This document shows positions 51,664 through 61,287 of a DNA stretch of 64,000 nt, in pieces. Made by a program: the position numbers and the translations under genes. Source of the stretch: Jeotgalibacillus salarius (GTDB taxonomy: Bacteria; Bacillota; Bacilli; Bacillales; Jeotgalibacillaceae); assembly GCF_004405125.1 (NCBI RefSeq), contig NZ_SORX01000004.1, forward strand, positions 124,001 to 188,000. Reading direction: 5' to 3'. The notes below the pieces were generated by a model. It was not told the DNA's origin. It worked only from the letters and a program-made list of their open reading frames with translations, and searched no databases. The stretch's first letter is position 1. Each line of letters opens with the position of its first letter.

Positions 51664-52518
51664 TTATTTAATATTAAAATACTCCTTCAAAAACAAAAAC
51701 AATCCTTCTTCCTTATAGCTATGATCTGTCACTTCATCCACTGCGCTTTTCACCAGTCCTTCTGCATTTTTCATCGCAACTGAATGTCCCGCAAGCTCAA
51801 GCATCGGCAGGTCGTTCTCACCGTCACCAATCGCCATCAGTTCAGAAGGGGAAAAGCCATATTCTTTAAGCAGGCTGCTTACGCCGGTTGCTTTTGAAAT
51901 ACCGTGCTTCATGATTTCCACGTTATGCATAGAGGATGAGGAGGTTGAAAACTGATATTCTGACGTTTTCTGTTGAAGATTTTCTTTCCAGGATTCAATT
52001 TCATGTATGCTCATGCTGAAAAAATAGATTTTCACGTTTCCGTCATAGCGAGGCTCTGACGTCCAGTGAATCAACTGATTTACTGCTTCTTTTCTTGAAT
52101 GAAGCTCATTTTCCATTAAGCTCTCAGGTTTGTTTGTATCCAGCATTTTCTTAAAGTATGCCTGATCTTCTTTAAGTGCAAAACGCTCTCCGTGCAAGGG
52201 GTGTGCTTCGTAATAGATTCCTTTATCACGTGCATCCTCAATTGTGCTTTGCACGAGTTCAGGATTAAGCGTATATTCTTCTAAAGTGTTGTTCTCTATA
52301 TAACTTCCCATCCCGTTAGCCGACACAATCCCATCCGGTATCAGCCCGGCCGGCAGCACGTCTTGGATCTCCTGTTTTGTTCTGCCTGATGCGATGAATA
52401 CGCGTATTTCTTCCTTTTGCTGGAGATGCTGAAGGAGTGTTACTAAGTTCTTTGCAACTTCATTTTCCTCATTTAACAATGTGCCGTCCATATCGAGTGC
52501 AATTGCTTTTGGTCTCAT
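51664..52518 (-). CDS. HAD-superfamily (Cof-type) phosphatase
   Basis: The 284-residue protein has HAD motif I DMDGTLLNEEN (residues 9-19, nucleophile Asp 9), motif II in FIASGRTKQE, a C2-type cap, the Lys in KHGISKATGVSSLL and motif IV GDGENDLPMLELAG. This is the Cof/YwpJ/YitU group that dephosphorylates sugar phosphates or flavin precursors; the substrate is not predictable. ATG 52518 follows AAAGGAGG. Monocistronic. Confidence 0.93.
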   Translation of the reverse strand: MRPKAIALDMDGTLLNEENEVAKNLVTLLQHLQQKEEIRVFIASGRTKQEIQDVLPAGLIPDGIVSANGMGSYIENNTLEEYTLNPELVQSTIEDARDKGIYYEAHPLHGERFALKEDQAYFKKMLDTNKPESLMENELHSRKEAVNQLIHWTSEPRYDGNVKIYFFSMSIHEIESWKENLQQKTSEYQFSTSSSSMHNVEIMKHGISKATGVSSLLKEYGFSPSELMAIGDGENDLPMLELAGHSVAMKNAEGLVKSAVDEVTDHSYKEEGLFLFLKEYFNIK

Positions 52519-52650
52519 TGTAAAAGCCTCCTTTGTTGATGAAACGATCGCTTGATTAGTTTAAGTATAATGTCGTGATGAAAAGTGTTCAAAGAAATGA
52601 TGAGCCCAATTTGTGTAGAAAGCGGATACAGCATTTGGGCTTGAATCTTG

Positions 52651-52679
52651 TTGTGACAATGATGTAAGCGCTTTATAAT
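52651..52679 (+). promoter_or_regulatory. PTS operon promoter with overlapping cre-like site
   Basis: TTGTGA, 17 nt, TATAAT. TGTAAGCGCTTTAT (52663), two mismatches from the cre consensus, covers the spacer and -10, so CcpA would block polymerase directly. Confidence 0.65.
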
Positions 52680-52705
52680 AAAATTAAGAAACGGAGGGAC
52701 TTCCT

Positions 52706-54745
52706 TTGCTGGATCAGAAATCTTATGAGTTTCTTGAAAGACTTACACAATATCAGCAGATTACGAAGCCTGAGATGATGATGGAGCTGAATTTAACGGA
52801 GCGACAGTTTGATTATTTAGTAGAGAAGGCCAACAGTACGCTCAGTATGATGAAGCTGCCGACAGTCAAAATGAATAACCAAGTGTTAATCGTTGATGAC
52901 ACAGTCAAACAATTTATTAAAAATGAAGCGTCCCTGACAGTGAAGGAGAATGACCTGATCGTTTCTGAAGAAGATCGTCCATTTATGATTTATCTGTACA
53001 CGTTCATTAAGCAGGAAGTGATCTCAAGCTACCATTATCAGCTTTTGTTAAACGTCAGTAAAAATACAGCGCTGACAGATGTGAAGAAGACAAGAGAAAT
53101 GAGTGGGAAATGGAATGTTCAGCTTGAATATCAAAGGATGAATGGATACTTCATTAAGGGAAGTGAAATGGATCAACGCAGATTTGCGATTTACTGCATT
53201 AACACGTTACTCTCAAAGCCGCTCGGGAAAGAAATCCTGATCACGACACTAAAAGGATGGGATAGAGATCACGATTTGCTTGAGACTCAAAATGAAGTAG
53301 AAACATTCCTGCAAAGTAATCCCATTCAGCTTGTAAAAAGCAGAAAAGTAGAGATGATGTACCACCTCATTTTTATCAAAGTACGAAATGAGATTGAAAG
53401 TCTTCATTTTGAAGATGATGAGAGAGCGCTGTTGGAAGAGCAGGAAATATTGCCATATGCAGCTGGTCTGGCAGAAGTATTGTTTCCAGGCCATGCTGAA
53501 AATGAAAAGTATTTTATTGCGATTCAATTGCTCACTTGCCAGGAGGAATTAAATCCTCAGTATCATTTGCCACTTCTAAAGCTTGCTGAAGAAATTATTG
53601 ATGAGTTCGAGAGAAATACACTTTTACCGATTCGGCATAAAGCGTACCTGGTGAAAAGCTTATTTAATCATCTCGTTCCCACTTATTTTCGTATTACGTT
53701 CAGCATTCCATTAATTAATCCGATGACGGAAAAAATTAAAGAAGACTATTACGAGCTATTTCAATTTGTTGAGAGATCACTCCATCCGCTTGAGGTGTGG
53801 ACAGGCAAGAGGATCAGTGAATCAGAAATTGGTTATTTTACACTTCACTTTGGTGGATACCTTGAGAAATATAATGAAGGAGAAACTGAGCGGGTCAGGG
53901 CATTAATCGTTTGTTCAAACGGAGTCAGTTCCTCGGTGATGCTTAAATCTCAGTTGAGTGAACTTTTCCCTGGCATTGATTTTTCAAGTATCTATACATC
54001 GGATTATATAGAAAATATTTCTCCTGCCAGCTATGATCTTATTTTTTCGACTGTACCTGTTAGTTCAGCAAATCCTGTATATCAGGTAAAACCTTTACTA
54101 TCGATTGTTGAGAAAACGCATCTCATTCATGCTGTATCATCAGCATTTCCGCAACTGAGTGAAAACAGTATATCAGTTGAGCAGATTATGGAGATTGTCA
54201 GAAGAAATACAGATATAAAAAACGAAAAAAAACTCATTTCAGAATTAGTAGAACTCATGTATATGAAAAACACAGACAAAAGGTGGGAAAAACCTATGCT
54301 TTCAGAATTATTAACTGAAAATAATATTCACTTTACAGACGAACCGATTGATTGGAGAACAGCTATTAAAAAGGCTGCAGAACCATTAGTGGAAACAGAT
54401 GCAGTAGAGCCGAGGTATGTTGATGCAATGATCGGTAATGTAGAGAAATCAGGTGCCTACATTCATATCGGAAAGGGGATTGCGATTCCACATGCAAGAC
54501 CTGATGCCGGTGTTAACAAGGTAGGAATGTCTTTCTTAAGAACGAGAGAGCCTGTACGTTTGCTTGATCAGGAAGAACATCAGATTGATATATTCGTTTG
54601 TCTTGCAGCAATTGACAATGAAGCACATTTAAAAGCGTTAGCTCATTTAACAAAGCTTCTCGGAAACAATGAAACACTTCAGGCGATTAAGGATGCTGAT
54701 TCTGCGGAAAAGGTAATCAATATTATTAAAGAGGGGGAAGAATAA
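52706..54745 (+). CDS. PRD-domain transcriptional activator with fused EIIB-like and EIIA domains
   Basis: The 679-residue regulator of the MtlR/LicR type has N-terminal helix-turn-helix regions (to about 170), PRD1 (about 185-290) and PRD2 (about 295-395, with His in NHLVPTYFR and TLHFGGYLEK), an EIIB-like domain with Cys 403 (LIVCSNGVSSSV) and a C-terminal EIIA domain with phospho-His 596 (GIAIPHARPDAGV). PTS phosphorylation should tune its activity. TTG start follows GGAGGG. It is first in the operon with EIIB and EIIC; no separate EIIA gene is present, so this domain may also serve transport. Confidence 0.93.
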   Translation: MLDQKSYEFLERLTQYQQITKPEMMMELNLTERQFDYLVEKANSTLSMMKLPTVKMNNQVLIVDDTVKQFIKNEASLTVKENDLIVSEEDRPFMIYLYTFIKQEVISSYHYQLLLNVSKNTALTDVKKTREMSGKWNVQLEYQRMNGYFIKGSEMDQRRFAIYCINTLLSKPLGKEILITTLKGWDRDHDLLETQNEVETFLQSNPIQLVKSRKVEMMYHLIFIKVRNEIESLHFEDDERALLEEQEILPYAAGLAEVLFPGHAENEKYFIAIQLLTCQEELNPQYHLPLLKLAEEIIDEFERNTLLPIRHKAYLVKSLFNHLVPTYFRITFSIPLINPMTEKIKEDYYELFQFVERSLHPLEVWTGKRISESEIGYFTLHFGGYLEKYNEGETERVRALIVCSNGVSSSVMLKSQLSELFPGIDFSSIYTSDYIENISPASYDLIFSTVPVSSANPVYQVKPLLSIVEKTHLIHAVSSAFPQLSENSISVEQIMEIVRRNTDIKNEKKLISELVELMYMKNTDKRWEKPMLSELLTENNIHFTDEPIDWRTAIKKAAEPLVETDAVEPRYVDAMIGNVEKSGAYIHIGKGIAIPHARPDAGVNKVGMSFLRTREPVRLLDQEEHQIDIFVCLAAIDNEAHLKALAHLTKLLGNNETLQAIKDADSAEKVINIIKEGEE

Positions 54746-54746
54746 A

Positions 54747-55028
54747 ATGAAAATTTTAGCGGTATGCAGTTCAGGACTTGGTACAAGCTTCATGGTGGAA
54801 ATGAATATTAATCAGGTGTTAGGTGAGCTTGGTGTCACAGGAGTAGAAGTATCTCATTCTGATTTAAGTTCAGCATCACCCGGAGATGCTGATGTCTATT
54901 TCTTGGCGAAAGATATTGCTGAGGGTGGCGCGCACCTTGGAGAAGTGATTGTTCTCGATAACATTATTGATATGGATGAACTGAGAGAAAAGGTACGTAA
55001 GATGGCCGAAGAGAGAGACTTAATATAG
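54747..55028 (+). CDS. PTS EIIB component, ascorbate (Ula/Sga) family
   Basis: The 93-residue protein has the phospho-Cys loop at residue 7 (MKILAVCSSGLGTSFMVEMN) of the SgaB/UlaB family, then a small α/β domain. It passes phosphate from an EIIA to the sugar at EIIC. It starts one base after the regulator stop, after GAGGGGG, so it is cotranscribed. The substrate could be ascorbate or another acid sugar. Confidence 0.94.
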   Translation: MKILAVCSSGLGTSFMVEMNINQVLGELGVTGVEVSHSDLSSASPGDADVYFLAKDIAEGGAHLGEVIVLDNIIDMDELREKVRKMAEERDLI

Positions 55029-55058
55029 AGACAGATTAAAACGAGAGGGTGAAAGCGA

Positions 55059-56408
55059 ATGAATGGTGTATTGACGACCTTAGTGGATATTCTTAGTCAA
55101 CCGGCAATTCTTGTTGCGATGATCGCCTTAATCGGTTTAATTGCGCAGAGAAAAAATCTGTCTGACACAATGAAAGGTACAACAAAAACGTTCGTCGGAT
55201 TCCTTGTCATTGCAGCAGGTGCAGGAATACTTGAAGTCTCCCTGATACCTTTTGGGACCATGTTTCAGGAAGCTTTCAATGTAGCTGGAGTTGTACCAAA
55301 CAACGAGGCAATTGTTGCGCTGGCGTTAAATGAGTATGGCTCGAGTACAGCGCTCATTATGTTTTTCGGAATGATTGTAAATGTGATCATCGCCCGTTTC
55401 ACCCGGTTTAAATATATTTTCTTAACCGGTCACCATGCACTGTATATGGCATGTATGCTTGCAGTGATTATGGCTGTGGCTGGCTTCACAACGATTCCGC
55501 AAATTGCAGCAGGTGCTATTGCATTAGGAATCATTATGACACTGTCTCCAGCTATTGTTCAGCCGTTTATGCGAAAGCTGACAGGTAACGATAACGTGGC
55601 ATTAGGTCATTTCAGTGCAGTTGGTTATGCTTTAAGCGGTCTAGTGGGTAAAGCAGTCGGTGGAAAAGAACCGACATCAACTGAGGAGATTAATTTTCCA
55701 AAAGGACTTGGCTTCCTGCGCGATAGTACAGTGAGTATTGCGCTGACAATGGTCGTGATGTACTTCGTTGTCGCGATTGCAGCAGGACCGACTTTTATCG
55801 AAGCAGAGCTAAGTGACGGAACAAACTTCCTTGTCTTCTCTTTAATCCAGGCTGGTAACTTTGCAGCAGGTGTATTCGTCATCTTAGCGGGTGTACGTCT
55901 TGTGCTGGCAGAAATTGTCCCTGCATTCAAGGGAATCTCAACGAAGCTTGTGCCGAACGCAAAGCCTGCGCTTGATGTACCGATTGTCTTCACATTCGCA
56001 CCAAACGCAGTATTGATCGGATTCTTCTCAAGCTTTGCCGGTGGATTATTCAGTATGATCTTCATGGCGCTTGCAGGCAGTACCATCATTCTGCCGGGCG
56101 TTGTACCGCACTTCTTCACAGGTGCTGCAGCCGGGGTGTTCGGAAATGCAACAGGAGGCGTTAAAGGAGCGGTTGCCGGTTCCTTTGTAAACGGGATCAT
56201 TATCTCATTCCTGCCAGTCTTCCTGCTGCCGGTACTCGGAGACCTTGGATTTGCCAACACAACATTCTCTGATGCAGACTTTGGTGTAAGTGGTATCTTC
56301 TTCGGTTCACTTGCTAACTTTGCCGGACCAATTGCAATCGTAATCAGTCTGATCGTGATTCTGGTGCTGATGGCAATTCCGTTCAAAAAGAAAGAGAAAA
56401 CAGCTTAA
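55059..56408 (+). CDS. PTS EIIC component, ascorbate (UlaA) family
   Basis: The 449-residue polytopic membrane protein has about 11 helices and UlaA-family segments (SDTMKGTTKTFVGFLVIAAGAGIL, YGSSTALIMFFGMIVNVIIARFTRFKYIFLTGHHALYMACM, FSAVGYALSGLVGK). It transports and, with EIIB, phosphorylates the substrate. No ula catabolic genes (ulaD, ulaE, ulaF, ulaG) are next to it, so the substrate is uncertain. Strong shared terminator after it. Confidence 0.94.
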   Translation: MNGVLTTLVDILSQPAILVAMIALIGLIAQRKNLSDTMKGTTKTFVGFLVIAAGAGILEVSLIPFGTMFQEAFNVAGVVPNNEAIVALALNEYGSSTALIMFFGMIVNVIIARFTRFKYIFLTGHHALYMACMLAVIMAVAGFTTIPQIAAGAIALGIIMTLSPAIVQPFMRKLTGNDNVALGHFSAVGYALSGLVGKAVGGKEPTSTEEINFPKGLGFLRDSTVSIALTMVVMYFVVAIAAGPTFIEAELSDGTNFLVFSLIQAGNFAAGVFVILAGVRLVLAEIVPAFKGISTKLVPNAKPALDVPIVFTFAPNAVLIGFFSSFAGGLFSMIFMALAGSTIILPGVVPHFFTGAAAGVFGNATGGVKGAVAGSFVNGIIISFLPVFLLPVLGDLGFANTTFSDADFGVSGIFFGSLANFAGPIAIVISLIVILVLMAIPFKKKEKTA

Positions 56409-56417
56409 TTAATTATA

Positions 56418-56462
56418 AAACCGGCTGACGGGGTTCATTTCGAATCCCGTCAGCCGGTTTTT
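56418..56462. terminator. Bidirectional terminator
   Basis: AAACCGGCTGACGGG pairs with CCCGTCAGCCGGTTT (15 bp) with TTT beyond, between the convergent PTS and maa genes. Confidence 0.92.
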
Positions 56463-56464
56463 AG

Positions 56465-57028
56465 TTATTTTACATCGATCTCCTTAATGACTCTCGCAGG
56501 ATTGCCACCGACCACAACATTAGCCGGTACATCCTTTGTCACGATAGCACCGGAAGCAATGACGGCGTTATTTCCAACTGTAATCCCGGGATTAATGACA
56601 GCATTGCCACCAATCCAGACATTATCCCCAAACGTAATTGGCTTTGCGAATTCTTTGCCCGAATTACGTTCAGTCGGATCAAGCGGGTGGGTAGCCGTAT
56701 AAATTTGTACACCGGGTGCCAGCATACAATTATCACCGAATCTGACCTCGCATACATCCAAAATCGTACAGTCAAAGTTCGCGAAGAAATTTTCTCCTAC
56801 GTGCGTATTGTAGCCATAATCAAACCGGATATTTGGCTCCATGTAGACATTATCTCCGGTAGAGCCAAGCAATTTTTTCAGCATCTCCACCCGTCTTTCA
56901 ACTTCAGTTTCCAGTGTTCCATTAAAAACTCTGACCTTTCGGCGTGCTTCTTCACGCTCCCACAGCAATGTTGAATCAGTCGGATCATACATCTCTCCTG
57001 CAAGCATTTTTTCTTTTTCGGTTTTCAT
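56465..57028 (-). CDS. maa: Maltose O-acetyltransferase (galactoside acetyltransferase family)
   Basis: The 187-residue left-handed β-helix enzyme has the N-terminal [29 protein letters not shown] typical of Maa/LacA and hexapeptide repeats through the rest ([64 protein letters not shown]). The catalytic His is in TATHPLDP. It acetylates maltose, glucose or related sugars with acetyl-CoA. ATG 57028 follows AAAAGGGG. It is divergent from the M42 peptidase, with a long palindrome between. Confidence 0.94.
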   Translation of the reverse strand: MKTEKEKMLAGEMYDPTDSTLLWEREEARRKVRVFNGTLETEVERRVEMLKKLLGSTGDNVYMEPNIRFDYGYNTHVGENFFANFDCTILDVCEVRFGDNCMLAPGVQIYTATHPLDPTERNSGKEFAKPITFGDNVWIGGNAVINPGITVGNNAVIASGAIVTKDVPANVVVGGNPARVIKEIDVK

Positions 57029-57094
57029 GTGGTTCCCCTTTTCCGGATGGATTTTGTTATTAGCTTCTCATTTTTAGGGTGGGATGGCTAGTGT

Positions 57095-57161
57095 GTGCAC
57101 TGTGGGGACGGAGGTTAAAGTGTCATCTCATGACACTTTAACCTCCGTCCCCACAGTGCAC
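57095..57161. repeat. Perfect 32-bp-arm palindrome, GGGGACGGAG family
   Basis: Arms (GTGCACTGTGGGGACGGAGG through GTGTCAT) are perfect inverted copies around CTC. It lies in a divergent spacer, between maa and the M42 peptidase, so it cannot serve as a terminator for either gene. Confidence 0.92.
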
Positions 57162-57235
57162 ATTAAAGGTTAATATTTCGTTTTACTAAATAAAAAGGTA
57201 TAATATACCTTAACCAGTACAAAGGAGGAGTTAAC

Positions 57236-58303
57236 ATGCAGCAGCTTTTAGAACAATTAACTGCCTTGCACGGACCATGCGGCCATGAGCAGCCGGTCAG
57301 TAAATGGGTAAGAGACACGGTGAAACCTTTAGTGGATGAGGTAAAGGTGGATTCACTGGGAAATGTGTTTGCGACGAAAAAGGGGAATCAGCCCGGTCCT
57401 GTGATGGTCATGACTGCGCATATGGATGAAGTCGGTTTTATCGTGAAAAAAATTGAGGAAAACGGTCTGCTTCCATTTGAAAAGCTGGGTGGAAATGATG
57501 ACCGTCTGCTTTTAACGCAAAAGGTTCAGCTCCGTACGAAAAATGGACTTCTGACTGGCGTGATTGGCAGCATTTCTGCTCACTACGCTAAGTTCGATGA
57601 TCCAGGGAAGGTACGCAATCACCGTCAGCTGTACATAGATATTGGTGCGAAAAATAAAGCACATGCAATTGAACTTGGTGTGGAAATAGGGACACCGGTT
57701 ACCTGGAAGCCCGATATGGAGTATTTGGGGAATGAAACAACAGGCCGTTTTGTCGGAAAGGGCTTTGATGATCGGGCAGGATGTGCGGTGTTAATCCAAA
57801 CGCTTCAAGAGCTAAACGATCATGATTTTGCGGGAACCTTAACGGCTATTTTTACCGTGCAGGAAGAGGTTGGTCTTCGTGGAGCGCAAGTAGCTGCACG
57901 CCAGGTGAACGCAGATGTTGCGATTGCCCTTGATACAACAGCGGTCAGCGATACACCTGAAGAAACGATGGATGCCTCACTTGCGATTGGTGCCGGAACA
58001 GGGATTAAAGTGCTCGATTTCAGTTTGATCTCACACCCTGCTGTAAAAGAGAAGCTGATCCAACTCGCAAATCACAAAAAGATTTCTTATCAGCTTGAGA
58101 TATTTCCCGGGATCGGTACAGATGGAGGGGCAATGAGCCTTGCCAATCACGGCATTCCAACAGGCGTTCTGTCTATTCCTTCGCGTTATGCGCACTCACC
58201 GGTTGAAGTGATTGATATGGAGGATTTAACTGCAACGAAGGAGCTGCTGAAGGCATTTATTTTGGATTTGAGTGAAGAGAGCACGTTTGATTTTATTGAT
58301 TGA
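57236..58303 (+). CDS. M42 family metallo-aminopeptidase (glutamyl aminopeptidase-like)
   Basis: The 355-residue dizinc peptidase has metal ligands in MTAHMDEVGF (His-Asp), KGFDDRAGCAVL (Asp), FTVQEEVGLRGAQ (catalytic Glu pair), AIALDTTA and a late His in YAHSPVEVI. It removes N-terminal residues from peptides in the cytoplasm as a large tetrahedral complex. It resembles Bacillus YsdC/YtoP. ATG 57236 follows GGAGGAG; a TATAAT is 30 bp upstream. Confidence 0.94.
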   Translation: MQQLLEQLTALHGPCGHEQPVSKWVRDTVKPLVDEVKVDSLGNVFATKKGNQPGPVMVMTAHMDEVGFIVKKIEENGLLPFEKLGGNDDRLLLTQKVQLRTKNGLLTGVIGSISAHYAKFDDPGKVRNHRQLYIDIGAKNKAHAIELGVEIGTPVTWKPDMEYLGNETTGRFVGKGFDDRAGCAVLIQTLQELNDHDFAGTLTAIFTVQEEVGLRGAQVAARQVNADVAIALDTTAVSDTPEETMDASLAIGAGTGIKVLDFSLISHPAVKEKLIQLANHKKISYQLEIFPGIGTDGGAMSLANHGIPTGVLSIPSRYAHSPVEVIDMEDLTATKELLKAFILDLSEESTFDFID

Positions 58304-58324
58304 TTAATGGTTTTTATTAGGCAG

Positions 58325-58386
58325 CACACTGGGGACGGAGGTTAAAGTGCCATATCATAGCACTTTAACCTCCGTCCCCAGCGTGT
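58325..58386. repeat. Near-perfect GGGGACGGAG palindrome with shortened centre
   Basis: Arms CACACTGGGGACGGAGG and GTTAAAGTGC match in reverse at the other side with one mismatch; the centre CATATCATA replaces the GTCAT...ATGAC of other copies. It lies between two + strand genes. Confidence 0.88.
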
Positions 58387-58585
58387 ACATATACGCAAGT
58401 ATTTCAACGTATTTTAAAGAAAAACTGAACTGAACATACGCTCAGTGTTATTAATCTCAGATGTTCATACGAAAATGATGGAATATCGAAATTTACTGAA
58501 AATTCTCTTTAAGGTATAATTTTATTATTCCTAGAAAAAATTATCACTATTTTAAGATAATAGTTATGTGAAAAGGAGTGGTTGG

Positions 58586-60010
58586 TTGGAAACCGATATC
58601 AATAATCATATTAAAAAACCATCATTTATGTATGCGCTACTCATGCTGGCAGCTGCCGTGGCAGTTGTTTCAGTAGGAATTCTTGTATTTGATGCACCTA
58701 TTCAAATTCTGATGTTTATCAGTATACTTGTGGTCATGCCATTTATGCTGAAGCTTGGCTTTACATATAAGCAAATTGAAGAGTCGATGTTTGAGTCGAT
58801 GGGGAAAGCGCTTCAGCCTGTGCTGATTCTATTAACCGTCGGAATTTTAATTGGTGCATGGATTGCCTCCGGTACTGTACCAACGCTGATCTATTTCGGT
58901 GTTGAAGCTATTTCGCCACAATATTTTCTGGTAACTACATTATTGTTTTGTTCGCTCGTGGCAGTGGCCACCGGCACGTCGTGGGGTACGATTGGTACTG
59001 CGGGAATTGCGATGATGGGTGTAGGAACAGCGCTTGGTATTCCGGCTGGCATTACAGCTGGTGCGATCGTCAGTGGTGCGTATTTCGGGGATAAAATGTC
59101 ACCGCTATCAGATACAACAAACCTTGCTCCCGCTGTAACCGGTGGAGATCTGTTTTCTCACATCAGACACATGCTATGGACGACCGTTCCTGCATATTTG
59201 ATTACAGCAATTATTTTTACGGTTATTGGGCTTCAGTATAACGGTTCTGTAAATGCTGATTCAGTTGCTCGAATGACGACTTACCTAAACGAAAACTTCA
59301 GTCTTGGTCTTGTGCCAATGATTCCAGTAGTCGTTTTGATTACATTATTAATGATGAAAAAACCTGCAATCCCATCCATATTTATTGGTGCAGCAACAGG
59401 TGGTGTAGTTGCTATTTTTGCACAGGGCTTCACTTTTGGTGAAACAGTAGGTATTTTTTATAATGGATACACGGTAGAGTCAGGCATAGAGATTGTAGAC
59501 AGCCTGTTAATTCGTGGTGGACTTGTCAGTATGCTGGCACTTGTTGCACTATTCCTTTTTGCGCTCGGTCTGGGTGGTATGCTCGCAGAAGCAGGCGTGT
59601 TAGAAGCAATGATTGCATCATTTGCAAACAATATTAAACACACGGGTGTCCTTGTTGCGGTTACGAGTGTGGTCAGTTACTTCACGCTGGCAATTGGCGG
59701 ATCAGTCTACTTCTCAACAGTAATGGGCGGTACGCTGATGCAGCCAATATTCGAACGTCTGAATCTCAAACCTGAGAACCTGTCCCGCGTACTCGAAGAC
59801 ACCGGTACACAAAGTGCCGCACTACTCCCATGGACAGGAAGTGGACTTTACACCGCAGGAGCTCTAGGTGTAGCAACGGTCGCATACCTGCCATTCTGTT
59901 TCCTGGCATTCATAACACCAATCGTGTCAATCTTTTATGGCATAACAGGATTAACGATGACAGAGTATGAGAACGATGATGAAAAACTCGAAAATGCTAA
60001 AACTGCATAA
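58586..60010 (+). CDS. nhaC: NhaC-family Na+/H+ antiporter
   Basis: The 474-residue membrane protein has about 12 helices and NhaC signatures: GKALQPVLILLTVGILIGAWIASGTVPTLIYFG, TGTSWGTIGTAGIAMMGVG and the GAYFGDKMSPLSDTTNLAPAV segment with acidic residues of the ion path. It should export Na+ for H+ (some members exchange malate/lactate). TTG 58586 is favoured because AAAAGGAG lies just before it; a GTG at 58568 would need a site that is absent. Spacer upstream (58387-58585) shows no gene. Confidence 0.92.
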   Translation: METDINNHIKKPSFMYALLMLAAAVAVVSVGILVFDAPIQILMFISILVVMPFMLKLGFTYKQIEESMFESMGKALQPVLILLTVGILIGAWIASGTVPTLIYFGVEAISPQYFLVTTLLFCSLVAVATGTSWGTIGTAGIAMMGVGTALGIPAGITAGAIVSGAYFGDKMSPLSDTTNLAPAVTGGDLFSHIRHMLWTTVPAYLITAIIFTVIGLQYNGSVNADSVARMTTYLNENFSLGLVPMIPVVVLITLLMMKKPAIPSIFIGAATGGVVAIFAQGFTFGETVGIFYNGYTVESGIEIVDSLLIRGGLVSMLALVALFLFALGLGGMLAEAGVLEAMIASFANNIKHTGVLVAVTSVVSYFTLAIGGSVYFSTVMGGTLMQPIFERLNLKPENLSRVLEDTGTQSAALLPWTGSGLYTAGALGVATVAYLPFCFLAFITPIVSIFYGITGLTMTEYENDDEKLENAKTA

Positions 60011-60024
60011 TCTAATAAAGTGAG

Positions 60025-60055
60025 AACCGTCCTTTTTTTGAAGGGCGGTTTTTTT
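60025..60055 (+). terminator. nhaC terminator
   Basis: AACCGTCC and GGGCGGTT pair across a T/A-rich loop and are followed by T5. Confidence 0.85.
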
Positions 60056-60056
60056 C

Positions 60057-60136
60057 GGCGCACTGGGGTCAGAGTTTAATGGTTTATTTTTGTCATGATT
60101 CTAAATGTGGAACATTCAACTTCGACCCCGCTGAGC
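60057..60136. repeat. Diverged GGGGTCAGAG palindrome
   Basis: GCGCACTGGGGTCAGAGTTTAA pairs loosely with TTCAACTTCGACCCCGCTGA; the middle has TGATTCTA as in the 13547 element. A third subtype of the family. Confidence 0.6.
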
Positions 60137-60241
60137 CTCTGCCAAAACACCCCCGCACATCCACAGCACCTCCAGCCATCTCACTTTCATCCAACCCCTT
60201 TTATAATAAAGTCAAAACTTCAATACGAGAGGACGAGGAAC

Positions 60242-61132
60242 ATGCTGGTGTATGATAACAGGTTGTCGGGTGTTCGGGTGCATGCGTTTTCGACTGGTCA
60301 GGTTGCTGTGAAGAAGCCGTATCGTCAGTGGAGAGGGGTGGAGGCGCTGCGGATTCCTGCGCTTGTTGCTTCTCCTTCGTGGACGGATTGGCTGCCGGTT
60401 TGGAGTTATCTCGTGGAACTGCCTGATATGAAGGTGCTGATTGATACTGGTGAGACGCCGCGTGTGAATGAGGATGACTGGTTCAAGGATCATACGAAAA
60501 ATGAGTGGCTGTTAAAAAGGCTGATACGATTTAATATTGAACCCTCACAGGGCATTGGTGCTCAGCTTCAGCGGGCAGGAATTGACCCGACAGAGATTGA
60601 TTATACAATTTTGACGCATTCTCATACTGATCACGCGGGAGGTCTCAGTGATCTGCCGGGTACACAGGTCATTATGTCGAGAAAAGAATTTGATCAGTCA
60701 CAGCGTTTCTTGCTTGGAGCTGTATCAGAAAAGTGGCCGTCACGTATTGAGTTCAAACTGACAGACTTTCCTGATTCAGACGCTTTATTCAAAGGGGCAG
60801 ATCATTCGATGCACCCTCAGCTTTCTCTTGTATCAACGCCTGGACATACAGATGGACATTTATCTGTGATTCTTCGTGATGGCGATCTGTCACTATTCTT
60901 CGCAGGTGATGTGACATTCAACCAATCACAGTTAGCTGGTAAACGAATTCCTGGTATCTCTGCATCGTTTGAGCACGCTTATGCAACAATGGGCGCAATT
61001 CGCTCATATGCACTTTATCATCCAACCATTTATTTGCCATCACATGACCCGGATATTGTTACGAGGCTCGATCAGCGTAAAACACTGACAAGAAGCGAAG
61101 TCGTTACGTATACCGGGCAAAGGCCCGTTTAA
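60242..61132 (+). CDS. MBL-fold lactonase-like hydrolase
   Basis: The 296-residue protein has the metallo-β-lactamase fold with the motif ILTHSHTDHAGG (HxHxDH), STPGHTDGHLSVIL, FAGDVTFNQ and a final PSHDPD His. Layout is that of the N-acyl-homoserine lactonase (AiiA-like) family, but AiiA activity cannot be claimed from motifs alone. ATG 60242 follows GAGGACGAGG; a frame to 60095 runs through a repeat and is not used. Monocistronic, with its own terminator. Confidence 0.88.
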   Translation: MLVYDNRLSGVRVHAFSTGQVAVKKPYRQWRGVEALRIPALVASPSWTDWLPVWSYLVELPDMKVLIDTGETPRVNEDDWFKDHTKNEWLLKRLIRFNIEPSQGIGAQLQRAGIDPTEIDYTILTHSHTDHAGGLSDLPGTQVIMSRKEFDQSQRFLLGAVSEKWPSRIEFKLTDFPDSDALFKGADHSMHPQLSLVSTPGHTDGHLSVILRDGDLSLFFAGDVTFNQSQLAGKRIPGISASFEHAYATMGAIRSYALYHPTIYLPSHDPDIVTRLDQRKTLTRSEVVTYTGQRPV

Positions 61133-61142
61133 TATAGATGAG

Positions 61143-61171
61143 ACCATGTGTAAGTTGCATGGTCTTTTTGT
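61143..61171 (+). terminator. Terminator of the MBL gene
   Basis: GACCATG and CATGGTC pair across TGTAAGTTG and are followed by T5. Confidence 0.85.
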
Positions 61172-61287
61172 ATGAAACCGCATTGTATTTTTCTTTCTAT
61201 AAGTAAAATTAATCAAAAAGAATAAAAATTATCGATTTTACTTATAAAAAAACTCCTTTTACAATTAATACGAGAGGAGTGATCGGT

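Noticed and set aside
55625-56386. 253-codon minus-strand ORF inside the PTS EIIC gene
   Set aside because: It is the antisense shadow of a membrane protein gene, rich in Pro, Ala, Thr and Lys, without a start signal.
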